From: Acidobacteriota bacterium
Lineage (GTDB): Bacteria; Acidobacteriota; Blastocatellia; Pyrinomonadales; Pyrinomonadaceae
Direction of reading: 5' to 3'
DNA: 64,000 bases
Assembly: GCA_019239425.1 (NCBI GenBank)
Contig: JAFAZX010000064.1
Coordinates: 372,001-436,000, forward strand
Numbering within the stretch: position 1 is the first letter of the stretch; every line of letters begins with the position of its first letter. This document shows positions 49,140-59,600 of the stretch, one piece after another. The position numbers and the translations under genes are program-made. The notes beneath the pieces are model-generated. The model searched no databases, was not told the DNA's origin, and worked only from the letters and a program-made list of their open reading frames with translations.

Positions 49140-52100
49140 TCACATGACGAACTGGTCGGGCGAAACGGCGCCCGGCGCGGGGACGGCGACGCGCCCATAG
49201 CCTTCGCCTTCAGACCGGCCGAGTGGGATGTCGAGCAGACGCCTGTCCGGGTTGGCGACGACGGCCTCCAGCAGCAGCCGGAAATGCCGAAGCATCTCGG
49301 CGACGGTGTCGGCGTCGAAGAGATCGGTGCTGTAAGTCAGGGTGCCTTTGAGTTGGCCGCCCGACTCGACGAGCGAAAGGATGAGGTCGAACTGCGTGGA
49401 GCCGCCGTCGAGTTCGAGCGCAGAGAGGGTGAGGCCCGGCAGTTCCAGCGCGCGCAGCGGCGCGTTCTGGAGCGCGAAGACGACGCGGAAGAACGGCGCG
49501 TAGTTCGCCTCGCGCTCCGGCCGTAACGTCTCGGCCAGCAGTTCCAGCGGCACGTCCTGATGCGCGTACGCGGCCAGACTCGTCTCGCGCACGCGCCCGA
49601 GCAGTTCGCGGAAAGTCGGGTCGCCCGAGAGGTCTGTGCGCATGACGAGCGTGTTGATGAAGCAGCCGATGAGGGGCTCGATCTCGGGGCGGCGGCGGTT
49701 GGCGATGGGCGAGCCGACCGTGATGTCGTCCTGCCCTGTGTAACGATGCAGGAGGGTCTGGAACGCCGCGAGCAGCAGCATGTAGAGCGTCACGCCCTCC
49801 TGCAAACACTGCTTCTTGAGTGCGGCGGTCAACTCCTCCGACAGATAGAGCCACTGGTTCGCGCCGCGGAAGGACTGCACGGCGGGCCGCGGCCTGTCCG
49901 TCGGCAGGTCGAGCGCCGGCAAAGCCCCGCCGAGCTGCCTCCGCCAGTAGGCGAGCTGCTCTCCCAGCACCTCGCCTTGTAGCCACCCGCGCTGCCACAC
50001 GGCGTAGTCGCCGTACTGAATCGGCAGCTCCGCGAGCGGCGACGGATGGCCCTGCCGGTACGCGTCGTAGAGCGTCGCCACCTCGTCCACGAGCCGGCCG
50101 ACAGACCAGCCGTCCGAGATGATGTGATGGAGCGTGACGAGCGCGAGGTGTTCGTCGTCGCGCAGACGCAGCAGGCTCACGCGCAGCAGCGGCCCCGTCG
50201 CCAGGTCGAAGGGGAGTTGCCCCTCCTCCTGCGTCATCCGTTGCGCCTCCGCTTCCTGCGTCCCATCCGCCAGATGGCGCAGGTCTCGTACGGGAATCCG
50301 CACGGGCTGCGGCGGCGCGATAGCTTGAACGGGCTGGCCGCCGCGGATGGGGAACGAGGTACGCAGCACCTCGTGGCGGCGCACGATCTCGCTCAAGCTT
50401 TGTTCGAGCGCGTCCACGTCGAGCGCGCCTCTCAGGCGCAGCACGGTCAGAAGGTTGTAGACGGAACTGCCGGGCTTGAGCTGGTCGAGAAGCCAGAGGC
50501 GCTGCTGCGTAAAGGAGAGGGGGAGGTCTCCGGTGCGAGCGACCTTCTCGATGGGAGGCTCTTCGGTGTCATGCCCAGTCCCGACGTGGGTCGCGATGTG
50601 CGCCGCCAGCCCGGCCACGGTCGGGTGCTCGAAGAGGCTGCGCAGCGGCAGCTCAAGGCGAAAGACTTCGCGCGCTCGCGCGACGATCTGCGTGGCGAGC
50701 AGCGAGTGGCCGCCGAGGTCGAAGAAGTTGTCGTGGATGCCCACGCGCTCGACGCCCAGCACGCGCGCCCAGACTTCGGCCAGCAGCTCCTCGTGTACGG
50801 TGCGCGGGGCGGCGAAGGCGTACTCAAGCTCCGGCCGCTGGTTCCCGGGCGCGGGCAGCGCATGGCGGTCGAGCTTGCCGTTGGCGTTGAGCGGCAGCCG
50901 TTCCAGCTCGACGAAGGCCGACGGCACCATGTACTCGGGCAGCTCTTTCCGCAGGTGCGCGCGCAGCTCGGCGGCCGCGGCCTCGTGACCGTGCACGGCG
51001 ACCACGTAGGCGACCAGACGCTTCTCGCCCGGCTCGTCTTCGCGCGCCGTCACGACCGCCTCGCGCACCGATTCGTGCCGCGCGAGCGCCGTTTCGATCT
51101 CGCCCAGTTCGATGCGGAAGCCGCGCACCTTCACCTGCCCGTCGCCGCGCCCGACGTACTCGATGCTGCCGTCGCCGCGCGCCAGCACGTGATCGCCGGT
51201 GCGATAGAGCCGGCCGCCGCCGCCCGGGCTGTAAGGGTCGGGGATGAACTTCTCGGCAGTCAGGTCGGGGCGTTCGAGGTAGCCGCGCGCGAGCCCCACA
51301 CCCGCCACGTATAGCTCGCCGACGACGCCGACCGGGACGGGCTCCAGCTCCTCGTCGAGCACGTAGACGCGCATGTTGGCGATGGGGCGGCCGATGGGCA
51401 CGACCTGACGCGGGCGGTCGCGCTCGCAGTCCCAGGAGGTCGCGTCGATGGAGACTTCCGTCGGGCCGTAGAGGTTATGCAGCTCGGCCCCGAGCCGCTC
51501 GTGGAAGCGCTCCTGCAACTGCGCGGGCAGCACTTCGCCGCCGCAGAAGACGTGCCTCAAACTCCGGCAGTCGCCCGCCGCGGCCTCACTCAGAAAGACC
51601 TGAAGCATGGACGGCACCAGTTGCAGGAAAGTCACCTGCTTCGCCGCGATGACGCCGGCCATGTAGGCGCACTCGCGGTGGCCGCCGGGCCGCGCCATGA
51701 CCAACTGCGCGCCCGACATCAGCGGCGCGAACAGCTCCCACACGGAGGCGTCGAAGGTGAAGGGCGTCTTTTGCAGCAGGCGGTCGGATGGCCCCAGCGG
51801 GTAACGGTCGAGCGTCCAGAGCACGCGGTTGCAGATGGAGCGGTGCGCGATCATGACACCCTTCGCGCGCCCCGTCGAACCGGAGGTGTAGATGACGTAG
51901 GCGAGGTTGTCGCCCTTCACGCCGCTCCTCGGGTTCTCTTCGGGCTGCCCGTCGTCGGCGGCCTCCTCCTCGGCGTCGAGGCAGAGGACGCGCCCTTCGA
52001 ACGGCGGCAGAACTTCGACCAGGCGCTGCTGCGTCAGGAGAACCCGTGCGCCCGTGTTTTCGAGCATGAAGGCGAGCCGCTCCTGCGGGTACTCGGGGTC

Positions 52101-53129
52101 GAGCGGCACATAAGCGCCGCCCGCCTTCAACACGCCGAGCAGTCCCACCACCATCTCGACCGAACGCTCGACGCACACGCCGACCGGCACGTCCGGCCCG
52201 ACGCCGAGTTCGCGCAGCCGGCGCGCGAGCCGGTTGGCCCGCCGGTTCAGCTCCGCGTAGGTCACCTGCTCCTCTTCGCTGATCACGGCGACGGCGTCCG
52301 GCGTCAGCTCGACCTGCGCCTCGACCCACTCGTGCAGGCAACGTTCGGGGCCGAAGTCCCGGACGGTCTCGTTCCGCAGGACGAGTAGTTCATGCCGCTC
52401 CTCCGCGCCGAGCAGCGGCAGCTCGTGCAGGCGCCTCCCGGTCGCGGCCACGCCCGCGCGCAGCACGTTGAGGTAGTGAGCCGTGAAGCGCCGGATCGTC
52501 TCCGGATCGTAGACGGCCGGGTTGTAGCGCGCCTCGGCCTTCAACGCGCCCGCCTCTTCGACGAACTCGATGGACACGTCCTGCCCCACGTCGGGCATCC
52601 CGCCGTGTATGCTCGCCAGCGCCAGCGACACGTCGAAGAGCGGGCACTTGCGCCCCGCCCCGCCCTGTCCCAAGTCCTTCAACAGCCTGCCGACTGGGTA
52701 ACGCTGGTTCGCGTAGGCTTCGAGCAGGGCGGCGCGCACGTCGAGCAGCAGTTGGCGGAAGGTCTTCTCGCCGTCGAGCCCGACGGCGACGGTCAGCGCG
52801 TTCTCGCGCCCCAACTCTTTCAACGCGGGGCTGCCGACCAGCACGGTCTCGTTGCGCGTGTACCGATAGAGGCAGACCTCCAGCGCCGCCAGCAGCGCCG
52901 CGTAGAGCAGGAACTGCGACTGGCCGACCAGCGCGCCGAGAGCCCTGCGCGTCTCCTCGTCCACCTCGAAGTGGAGACTCTCACTGCGCCGCGCGTCCTC
53001 GGGCGCGCGCTCGCGGTCGGGCGGCGGCGCCGACGTGACAAGCTCGCCCGCGAGCTTCCGCAACCAGAACTCACGTTCCTCTTTCAACTTGGCGTCGAAA
53101 AAAACCACGTCTGCGTTGGTAGCCTTCAT
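49140..53129 (-). CDS. NRPS-B: half-C-A(Gln)-T-C
   Basis: This 1329-residue protein opens with a half condensation domain (1-~250, beginning FFDAKLKEEREFWLRKLAGE) without HHxxxDG. A domain ~265-770 has pocket D-A-W-Q-F-G-L-I-D-(K), matching Gln codes. T with LGGHS follows, then a complete C domain (~860-1300, HHIISDG at 1001). The C-terminus continues after a PDRRLLDIPLG linker into a short tail ending PDQFVM. It thus ends with C, and the next protein starts with a half C. Starts 57 bases after the radical SAM gene. Confidence 0.93.
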   Translation of the reverse strand: MKATNADVVFFDAKLKEEREFWLRKLAGELVTSAPPPDRERAPEDARRSESLHFEVDEETRRALGALVGQSQFLLYAALLAALEVCLYRYTRNETVLVGSPALKELGRENALTVAVGLDGEKTFRQLLLDVRAALLEAYANQRYPVGRLLKDLGQGGAGRKCPLFDVSLALASIHGGMPDVGQDVSIEFVEEAGALKAEARYNPAVYDPETIRRFTAHYLNVLRAGVAATGRRLHELPLLGAEERHELLVLRNETVRDFGPERCLHEWVEAQVELTPDAVAVISEEEQVTYAELNRRANRLARRLRELGVGPDVPVGVCVERSVEMVVGLLGVLKAGGAYVPLDPEYPQERLAFMLENTGARVLLTQQRLVEVLPPFEGRVLCLDAEEEAADDGQPEENPRSGVKGDNLAYVIYTSGSTGRAKGVMIAHRSICNRVLWTLDRYPLGPSDRLLQKTPFTFDASVWELFAPLMSGAQLVMARPGGHRECAYMAGVIAAKQVTFLQLVPSMLQVFLSEAAAGDCRSLRHVFCGGEVLPAQLQERFHERLGAELHNLYGPTEVSIDATSWDCERDRPRQVVPIGRPIANMRVYVLDEELEPVPVGVVGELYVAGVGLARGYLERPDLTAEKFIPDPYSPGGGGRLYRTGDHVLARGDGSIEYVGRGDGQVKVRGFRIELGEIETALARHESVREAVVTAREDEPGEKRLVAYVVAVHGHEAAAAELRAHLRKELPEYMVPSAFVELERLPLNANGKLDRHALPAPGNQRPELEYAFAAPRTVHEELLAEVWARVLGVERVGIHDNFFDLGGHSLLATQIVARAREVFRLELPLRSLFEHPTVAGLAAHIATHVGTGHDTEEPPIEKVARTGDLPLSFTQQRLWLLDQLKPGSSVYNLLTVLRLRGALDVDALEQSLSEIVRRHEVLRTSFPIRGGQPVQAIAPPQPVRIPVRDLRHLADGTQEAEAQRMTQEEGQLPFDLATGPLLRVSLLRLRDDEHLALVTLHHIISDGWSVGRLVDEVATLYDAYRQGHPSPLAELPIQYGDYAVWQRGWLQGEVLGEQLAYWRRQLGGALPALDLPTDRPRPAVQSFRGANQWLYLSEELTAALKKQCLQEGVTLYMLLLAAFQTLLHRYTGQDDITVGSPIANRRRPEIEPLIGCFINTLVMRTDLSGDPTFRELLGRVRETSLAAYAHQDVPLELLAETLRPEREANYAPFFRVVFALQNAPLRALELPGLTLSALELDGGSTQFDLILSLVESGGQLKGTLTYSTDLFDADTVAEMLRHFRLLLEAVVANPDRRLLDIPLGRSEGEGYGRVAVPAPGAVSPDQFVM
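49861..50081. repeat. condensation-domain segment, copy 2
   Basis: Partner of 45616-45836, in NRPS-B. The sequence outside the segment diverges quickly. Confidence 0.8.
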
Positions 53130-53186
53130 CGCAACCCTCTTCAGTCTTCTTAGGTCGTCGGCGGCGCGTGTCTCGTCTCGGGCGAC

Positions 53187-56100
53187 TCAGGGATTCGAGC
53201 CGAAGCTGAAGCTGTCCTGCGCCAACGCGAACGGGGCGTTCGCCACGCCGACCTCATCGTCGAGCCTGATCTCTCCGAGCGTCGCACGCGGGTCGGAGGC
53301 CGCCTGCTCAAGAATCGCCTCAAGGCGCGAGACCACGTCGTCGAGCACCGCGGGCGAGAAGCGCCCCGCGCGGTAGACGAGCCGCGCGCCCGTGGCAGCC
53401 GCCGCCAGCATCAGCGCGGGCGGCCGCGGCAGCGCCGCGAAGCGCCCTTCCACGTTCGCCGCCGACGGCTCGGCCGCGGCCGGGTCACTGCCGCAGACGT
53501 ATCCCACGTCGAGGCTCGGCATCTTGACGTGCGTGTGCCTGTCCTCCGCCGCGCGCCCCAGAACTTCGAGGCCGTGTTGCGCGTGCCCGCGCGCGCTCTC
53601 TGTCAGCTCGCGCACGCGCGCCGCGAACTCTTCGAAGCTCAACTCCCACGACGGCCTCAGCCTTAAAGGCACGGGCGGCGCCCCGGCGTCGAGCACGGCT
53701 GCGATCACCACGTCCTCGCGCCCGTTCAGCCGCGACAGGAGCACGCCGAAGGCGCTCAGGAGGGCCACATCCGGCGTGACCCCGCAGGCGCGGCCCGCCG
53801 CCGACGGCGCGTCAGGGCTGACGCCGCCGGGCAGGAGCGCCGCATCGCCCGCCGCCGGAGCGTCGCGGTCGGCGATGCAGTCCACGTTGGAAGCGGGCGC
53901 CTCCTTGTCGAACTCGCCGTACCAGAACTCGCGCGCGGCCGCGTAACGCTCGCAGCCTTCGACTTCCGCGCGCACCTCTTCGACCAGCGAGTGAGACAGG
54001 CGCTCGACCAATTCCTCGACCCCCACGCCTTCTCGGTAGAGCAGCCGCACCTCGATCTCCGTCGGCGAGTAGACGGGCGCCAGCTCAAGCTCGTAGCCGG
54101 CGGCCGGCGCCGTCTCGCCGAAGACGAAACCGCGTGCCCGCCAACGCCCCGCGCCAAGCCAGGGGTCTTCGACGAAGCGTTCGAGATTGACGAGCACCTT
54201 CACCTGCCCCGCCGTCTCGTGCTGGCTCCGCACTCCAGTCAATGGCCCGACGGTGCGTTCGAGCGCGGCGTCCGTCCCACGCAGATCGGCCTTCAGGTCG
54301 GCGGCCACGGTGCCGAGCGCGCGCAGCAGAGCGGCGCCGACGGCCTCCGCGAAAGTCAGGCCGTATAACTTCACGGAGTCGGCGTACAGACGGCGCGTCA
54401 ACTCGGGGCCGAGGCCGACCACGCGTAGGCCGGCCGGCGCTTCCGCAGGAGCAGTGACCGCCGCGGCGGCCGGCTGCCCGCCGGTCGTGGCGAGGTAGTC
54501 CGCATAGCTCTTCCGCACGGGGACGAGGGAGAGCGGCCTGCCGTTGGCGAACTGTTCGTAGGCCCGGAACAGGTCTTCGCAGAGTAGGACGAGGCTGCGG
54601 CCGTCGAGCAGGGCGGGATGGCCCACGAGTAGTATTTCGGAGGTCTCGCCGTTGCGCAGGTGTATGAGACGCAGCGCGTCGGGCGGCTCGGGGCTGAGCC
54701 GCGCGGCCTGCTCCGCGGCGGTGCGGCGGATGAGAGCCGGCAGGTCGGCGCGCTCCTCCTCGGTGGGCGTGAGCGTCAAGACCCCGAACCCCTCTGCCGC
54801 CTCGGGCGCGGCCGAGAGGCGGCCGCCTTCAAGCCGAACCTGCAACATCTCGTTGTACTGCGCGAGCACGCGGGCGGCCGCCGCCAGCTTCTCGTCGTCG
54901 AGCGGCGACTCGTGTGTCAGGCGGTAGGCGAGCGCGGGGTCGCGCAGCCGCGCGGCGGCCGCGGGCGCGGGCACCGGCGCGGGCATTGGCGCGGGCGCGT
55001 CGCGCCGCAGGCGTGTGTCCGCGTAGACCTCGGCGGCGAGCGGATAGAGTTTGTGCCAGCGCTCCTCGGCTTCGTAACGCTCGGCCATCGTGTAGATGTT
55101 CGGCAGGCCGAGGTTTGAGGCCAGCTCCGACATGCGCCGCAGGCGGTTGAACCGTTCGACGCGCGGCGGGTCGGCGTCGTTGATCTCCCACACCTTGAAC
55201 TTGATGATGTCGGTGACCTCGTCCGGGTAGAGCGAGGTGCACTGATGGAGGCGCGAGCCGATCTGACCGTAAGGGTAGTAGTAGTAGGCGTGCGCCTCCA
55301 GTTCGTAGATGTAGCGGTGGTGCTCGCGGATGAAGTCGCAGGACTCGCGGAAGTCCTCTTCGGTCTCGCCGGGGAAGCCCGTGATCCAGTAGGTCGTCGT
55401 GCGGATGCCGGCGTCGGAGAGCGCCTTAAGCGCGTCGGAGATGACCTGCGGGGTGGTCATCTTGTCCATCGAGTCGAGGACGCGCGCCGCCGCGCTCTCG
55501 ATGCCGAGCCGCACGCGGTAGCAGCCCGAGTCGGCCCAGCGCTTGACGAGCTTGCGGTTCGCGACCGGCTTGTCGGCGCGCAGGTAGCCGTCGTAGAGGA
55601 CACCGGCGCCGCGCTTGAGCAACTCTTCGGCGAACGAGTTGATGTATGGGTTCATCAACGAGTCGCCCATGAAGAACGAGTTGTTGCGGTAGCGCTGCGC
55701 GAGTTCGAGCACCTGATCGGCGAAGTCGGGCGTGGGCTTGCGGCGGTAGTCGCCCCACTGAATCGTCTCGGAGCAGAAGCTGCACTGAAACGGACAGCTC
55801 CGCGCCCCTTCGATGGTCAGGTGGTAGTAGCTCTCGGGGCTGACGTCGGAGAAGTCCGGCACGGGCACGTCCTTCATCTGCAGGGTCGTCCCCTTGAGGT
55901 CGGCGATTGAGATCATGCGCTTGTGAGCCAGCTCGCCCTCCAGCAGCTTGAGCAGCAGCATCTCTCCTTCGCCGAGGACGAAGTGATCGACGAAGTCGTA
56001 CTCGCGGATGAGGGTGTCGAGGTTGTCGGAGCCGAGCGCGAGGTCGTCGGCGAAGGCGCCGCCGCCCATGATGGTTTTGACCGACGGGTGGCACTCCCTC

Positions 56101-56639
56101 ACGCGCTTGAGGAAGAAGAGCGATGGGCCGAGCGAGGTGGTGTAGGTGCTCGTGCCGACCACGTCGAAGGAGCCGATGTCGAACTGGTCGGTCATTTCGC
56201 CGAGCCGCCGGTAGAAGCGCTCGACCAGCGGCAGCAGCGACTTGATAATCGACGACTCGATCCGGATGCCCTGGAGCGGGACGACTACCTCCAGCACGCG
56301 CGCGCACTCGTCGGGGCCGGCGCCGTTGGCGTAGGCCAGCATGTGCGCATCGAGAATCCACCAGAGCTTCGAATAGCCGTCGTTGACCGACACGTCTTCG
56401 AGCGTCTGGAGGATGCTGAAGTATTTGTGGTGCATGCCCCACAGCTCGGGGTCGGCGTTGAAGTCGTAGCACCGGACGGTGTAGCCATGCTGCTGAAGGA
56501 AGGTCTTCAGGATGGCGATGCCGAGCGGGGGCGTCCAGGGTGAGAAGTAGGGCGGCTTGACCAGCAAGATTCGTCCGCCGTTGGGGTACGGGCGCGGGCC
56601 GCTCCGGTCGCTGCGTGGCTTGATCGACACCAGGCTCAT
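53187..56639 (-). CDS. B12-type radical SAM protein fused to degenerate condensation domains
   Basis: This 1150-residue protein has an N-terminal cobalamin-binding-like Rossmann region (~22-220; GRILLVKPPYFSPWTPPLG, VVGTSTYTTSLG, IMGGGAFADD). A radical SAM core follows (~275-500) with the 4Fe-4S cysteines 282, 286 and 289 in CPFQCSFC and a GxxxE-like YWITGFPGETEEDF segment. After a Pro/Ala linker (545-563) comes a degenerate condensation/epimerisation-like domain (~570-890): HPALLDGRS at 674 keeps the first His, Asp and Gly, but the catalytic second His is Pro. Residues ~903-1120 form a further half-C lobe (REFWYGEFDKEAP). The tail ends QDSFSFGSNP. AAGGAG is five bases before the ATG, inside the end of the preceding frame. 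The C-like parts probably recruit the enzyme to carrier-bound peptide; the chemistry (C-methylation or other radical reaction) is unknown. Confidence 0.87.
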   Translation of the reverse strand: MSLVSIKPRSDRSGPRPYPNGGRILLVKPPYFSPWTPPLGIAILKTFLQQHGYTVRCYDFNADPELWGMHHKYFSILQTLEDVSVNDGYSKLWWILDAHMLAYANGAGPDECARVLEVVVPLQGIRIESSIIKSLLPLVERFYRRLGEMTDQFDIGSFDVVGTSTYTTSLGPSLFFLKRVRECHPSVKTIMGGGAFADDLALGSDNLDTLIREYDFVDHFVLGEGEMLLLKLLEGELAHKRMISIADLKGTTLQMKDVPVPDFSDVSPESYYHLTIEGARSCPFQCSFCSETIQWGDYRRKPTPDFADQVLELAQRYRNNSFFMGDSLMNPYINSFAEELLKRGAGVLYDGYLRADKPVANRKLVKRWADSGCYRVRLGIESAAARVLDSMDKMTTPQVISDALKALSDAGIRTTTYWITGFPGETEEDFRESCDFIREHHRYIYELEAHAYYYYPYGQIGSRLHQCTSLYPDEVTDIIKFKVWEINDADPPRVERFNRLRRMSELASNLGLPNIYTMAERYEAEERWHKLYPLAAEVYADTRLRRDAPAPMPAPVPAPAAAARLRDPALAYRLTHESPLDDEKLAAAARVLAQYNEMLQVRLEGGRLSAAPEAAEGFGVLTLTPTEEERADLPALIRRTAAEQAARLSPEPPDALRLIHLRNGETSEILLVGHPALLDGRSLVLLCEDLFRAYEQFANGRPLSLVPVRKSYADYLATTGGQPAAAAVTAPAEAPAGLRVVGLGPELTRRLYADSVKLYGLTFAEAVGAALLRALGTVAADLKADLRGTDAALERTVGPLTGVRSQHETAGQVKVLVNLERFVEDPWLGAGRWRARGFVFGETAPAAGYELELAPVYSPTEIEVRLLYREGVGVEELVERLSHSLVEEVRAEVEGCERYAAAREFWYGEFDKEAPASNVDCIADRDAPAAGDAALLPGGVSPDAPSAAGRACGVTPDVALLSAFGVLLSRLNGREDVVIAAVLDAGAPPVPLRLRPSWELSFEEFAARVRELTESARGHAQHGLEVLGRAAEDRHTHVKMPSLDVGYVCGSDPAAAEPSAANVEGRFAALPRPPALMLAAAATGARLVYRAGRFSPAVLDDVVSRLEAILEQAASDPRATLGEIRLDDEVGVANAPFALAQDSFSFGSNP

Positions 56640-56648
56640 GATCGCTCC

Positions 56649-59600
56649 TTAACTCAGGCTGAAGGTGAATTCGTCGAGGCCGTATTGGTCGGGGAGGGCC
56701 GTCGCCGCCTCCGGCGCGGCGCGCGCGCCGCCGGGGGCGGGCAGGCCGAGCGGGATGTCGAGCAGTCGCCGGTCGGGCCGCGCGACGACGGCCGCCAGCC
56801 ACGCCTCGTAGTGGCCGAGCAGGCGGTCGATAGTCGCCCCGTCGAAGAGTGCGACGTTGTAGGTCGCCATGACGGACAGCCCTCCGGCGCCGTCGATAAC
56901 GCGAACGATGAGGTCGAACTGCGTGACGCCGCTGTCGAGCGCCACCGGCCGCAGGTCGAGCGCGGGCGGCGCGGGCCGCGACTGTTCGAGGTGGTGCAGG
57001 CCGAAGACGACCTGAAAGAGCGGGCTGCTGCTCAGGGCCCGGTCGGGGCGCAGCACCTCGACCAGCTTCTCGAACGGCACGTCCTGATGGGCGTAGGCGC
57101 CGAGCGTCACCTCGCGCACGCGCCCGAGCAACTCTTCGAAGGTCGGGTTGCCGGAGAGGTTCGTGCGCAGCACGAGCATGTTGACGAAGAAGCCGATCAG
57201 CCCCTCGGTCTCGGCCCGCCTCCGGTTCGCCACGGTCGTGCCGACGACGATGTCCTCCTGCCCCGTGTAGCGGTAGAGCAGCCCTTCGAAGGCGGCGAGC
57301 AGCGTCATGAATAGCGTCGCGTTGGCGCGGCGGCTGAGCGCCCGGAGCGACTGTGCGAGTTGCGGCGGCATCGGCCTCGACTGCGACGCGCCGACCTGTG
57401 CGGGCGCGGCCGTGCGCGGCCTGTCGGTGGGGAGTTCGAGGACGGGCGGCGCCCCGGCCAGCCGCCCACGCCAGTACTCGACCTGCTCGCGCAGCCGCTC
57501 GCCTCGCAGCCACCCGCGCTGCCAGACCGCGTAGTCAGCGTACTGCACCGGCAGCTCCGCGAGCGGCGACCCCTCGCCGCTGACGAACGCCCCGTAGAGG
57601 GTCGTCAGCTCGCGGATGAAGAGTTCCATCGCCCAGGCGTCGGAGATGATGTGGTGCATCGTCAGCACGACGACGTGCTCGCTCTCGTCGAGCCGCAGCA
57701 CGAGTGCGCGCAGAAGCGGCCCCGTCGTCAGGTCGAACGGGCGGCGCACCTCCGCGTGTGCACGCGCCCGCGCCTCCGTCTCGCGCAGGGGTTCGGCCAA
57801 CGCGGTCAGGTCTTCGACCGGCAGCGCCACCTCGCACGCCGGCAGCACCACCTGCACGGGCGTCCCGCCTTCATCCCTGAAGACCGTGCGGAGTGACTCG
57901 TGCCGCCGCGTCATCTCCGCGAAGCTGCGCGCGAGCGCCTTGAGGTCGAGGTCGCCCCTGAGGCGCACGGCCGCGGGAACGTTGTAGGTCGGGCGGCCCG
58001 GCTCCAGCTGGTCGAGGAACCAGAGCCGCTGCTGCGCGAACGAGAGCGGCAGCGGCCCTTCACCTCGCGCCGCGCGCGCCAGCGGCGGCTCGTCCGCTCC
58101 GGCCGCGGACTGTTTCAGTCGGGCTTCGACGGCGGCGGCGAAACCCGCCGCGGTCGGCGCGTCGAACAGGTCACGCAACTGCACGTCTGCGCCCAGCACC
58201 TCGCGCACGCGCGAGACGGCCTTCGTCGCGAGCAGCGAGTGGCCGCCCAGGTCGAAGAAGTTATCGTCCGCCCCGACCCGCTCGACGCCGAGCACGGAGG
58301 CCCAGATGCCCGCGAGCAGTTCTTCGACGGGCGTGCGATGCGCCTCCGCGTTGGCGGCGGACGCGGCCGCCTGCGCGGGCGCGTCCGGCAGCGCGGCGCG
58401 GTCGAGCTTGCCGTTGGCGTTGAGCGGCAATCGTTCGAGCACGATGAAGGCCGACGGCACCATGTACTCGGGCAGCTTTCGTCTGAGGAAGGCACGCAAC
58501 TCGGACGCGTCCGCGCCCGTCCCTGCCACGTAAGCTACGAGTCGCTTGTCCCCCTCCTGCGCCTCACGCACAATCACCGCGGCGTCCGCGACTGCCGGGT
58601 GCTGGCGCAAGGTCGCCTCGATCTCGCCCGGCTCGATGCGGAAGCCGCGCAACTTCACCTGATTGTCCAGGCGTCCGACAAACTCAATCACGCCGTCGGC
58701 CCTGTAGCGGACGAGGTCGCCCGTGCGGTAGAGGCGCGCGCCCGGCTCCTTCGAGAACGGGTGCGGGACGAAACGCTCGGCCGTCAACTCCGGCCGGTTC
58801 ACGTACCCGCGCGCCAGCCCCGGCCCCCCGATGTGAAGTTCGCCGACGGCGCCGACGGTCGCGGGCTGCATATCTCGGCCGAGGACGTAGACGGTCGTGT
58901 TCGAGATCGGTCTTCCGATGGGGATGCTGACGGCGCCGTTCTCGATCTGCTCCATCCGGTGCGTGACCGCGAAGGTCGTACATTCGGTGGGGCCGTAGCC
59001 GTTGATGAGCGCGAGGCCCGGCACCACCCCCAGCGCCCGCCGCACGTGCGGGGCCGAGAGCACGTCGCCGCCCGCCAGCAGTTGCCGCACCCCACCGAAT
59101 CCATTCAACCCGCCTTCCACCACCTGGTGGAAGAGCCCGGCCGTCAGCCACAACGTCGTCACCCCCGCGCCCCGCACGAACGCACCCAGCTCCTCCAGCC
59201 CGAGCGGCGGCGGCGGCGCCACCGCCAGGCAGGCCCCGTTGAGCAGCGCACCCCACACCTCGAACGTCGACGCGTCGAAGGCGAGGTTGGAAGCCTGCGC
59301 GACCCTGTGACTTTCGTTCAACTCGACGTAGCTGACGTTGCGGACGAGACGGTTGACGGCGCGGTGAACGATGGCGATGCCCTTCGGCTCGCCGGTCGAG
59401 CCCGAGGTGTACATCACGTAGACGAGGTTGTCGGCCGTCGTGCGGCACTCGGGGTCGTCCTCGCGCTGCCGGCCGATCTCCTCGCGGTCAGCATCAAGGG
59501 TCACGACGCGCGCCGCGTGCGCCGGCAATCGCCCGGCAAGGCGCTCCTGCGTCAGGAGCACCGCCACGCCGCAATCTTCGAGCATGTAGGCCGTGCGCCC

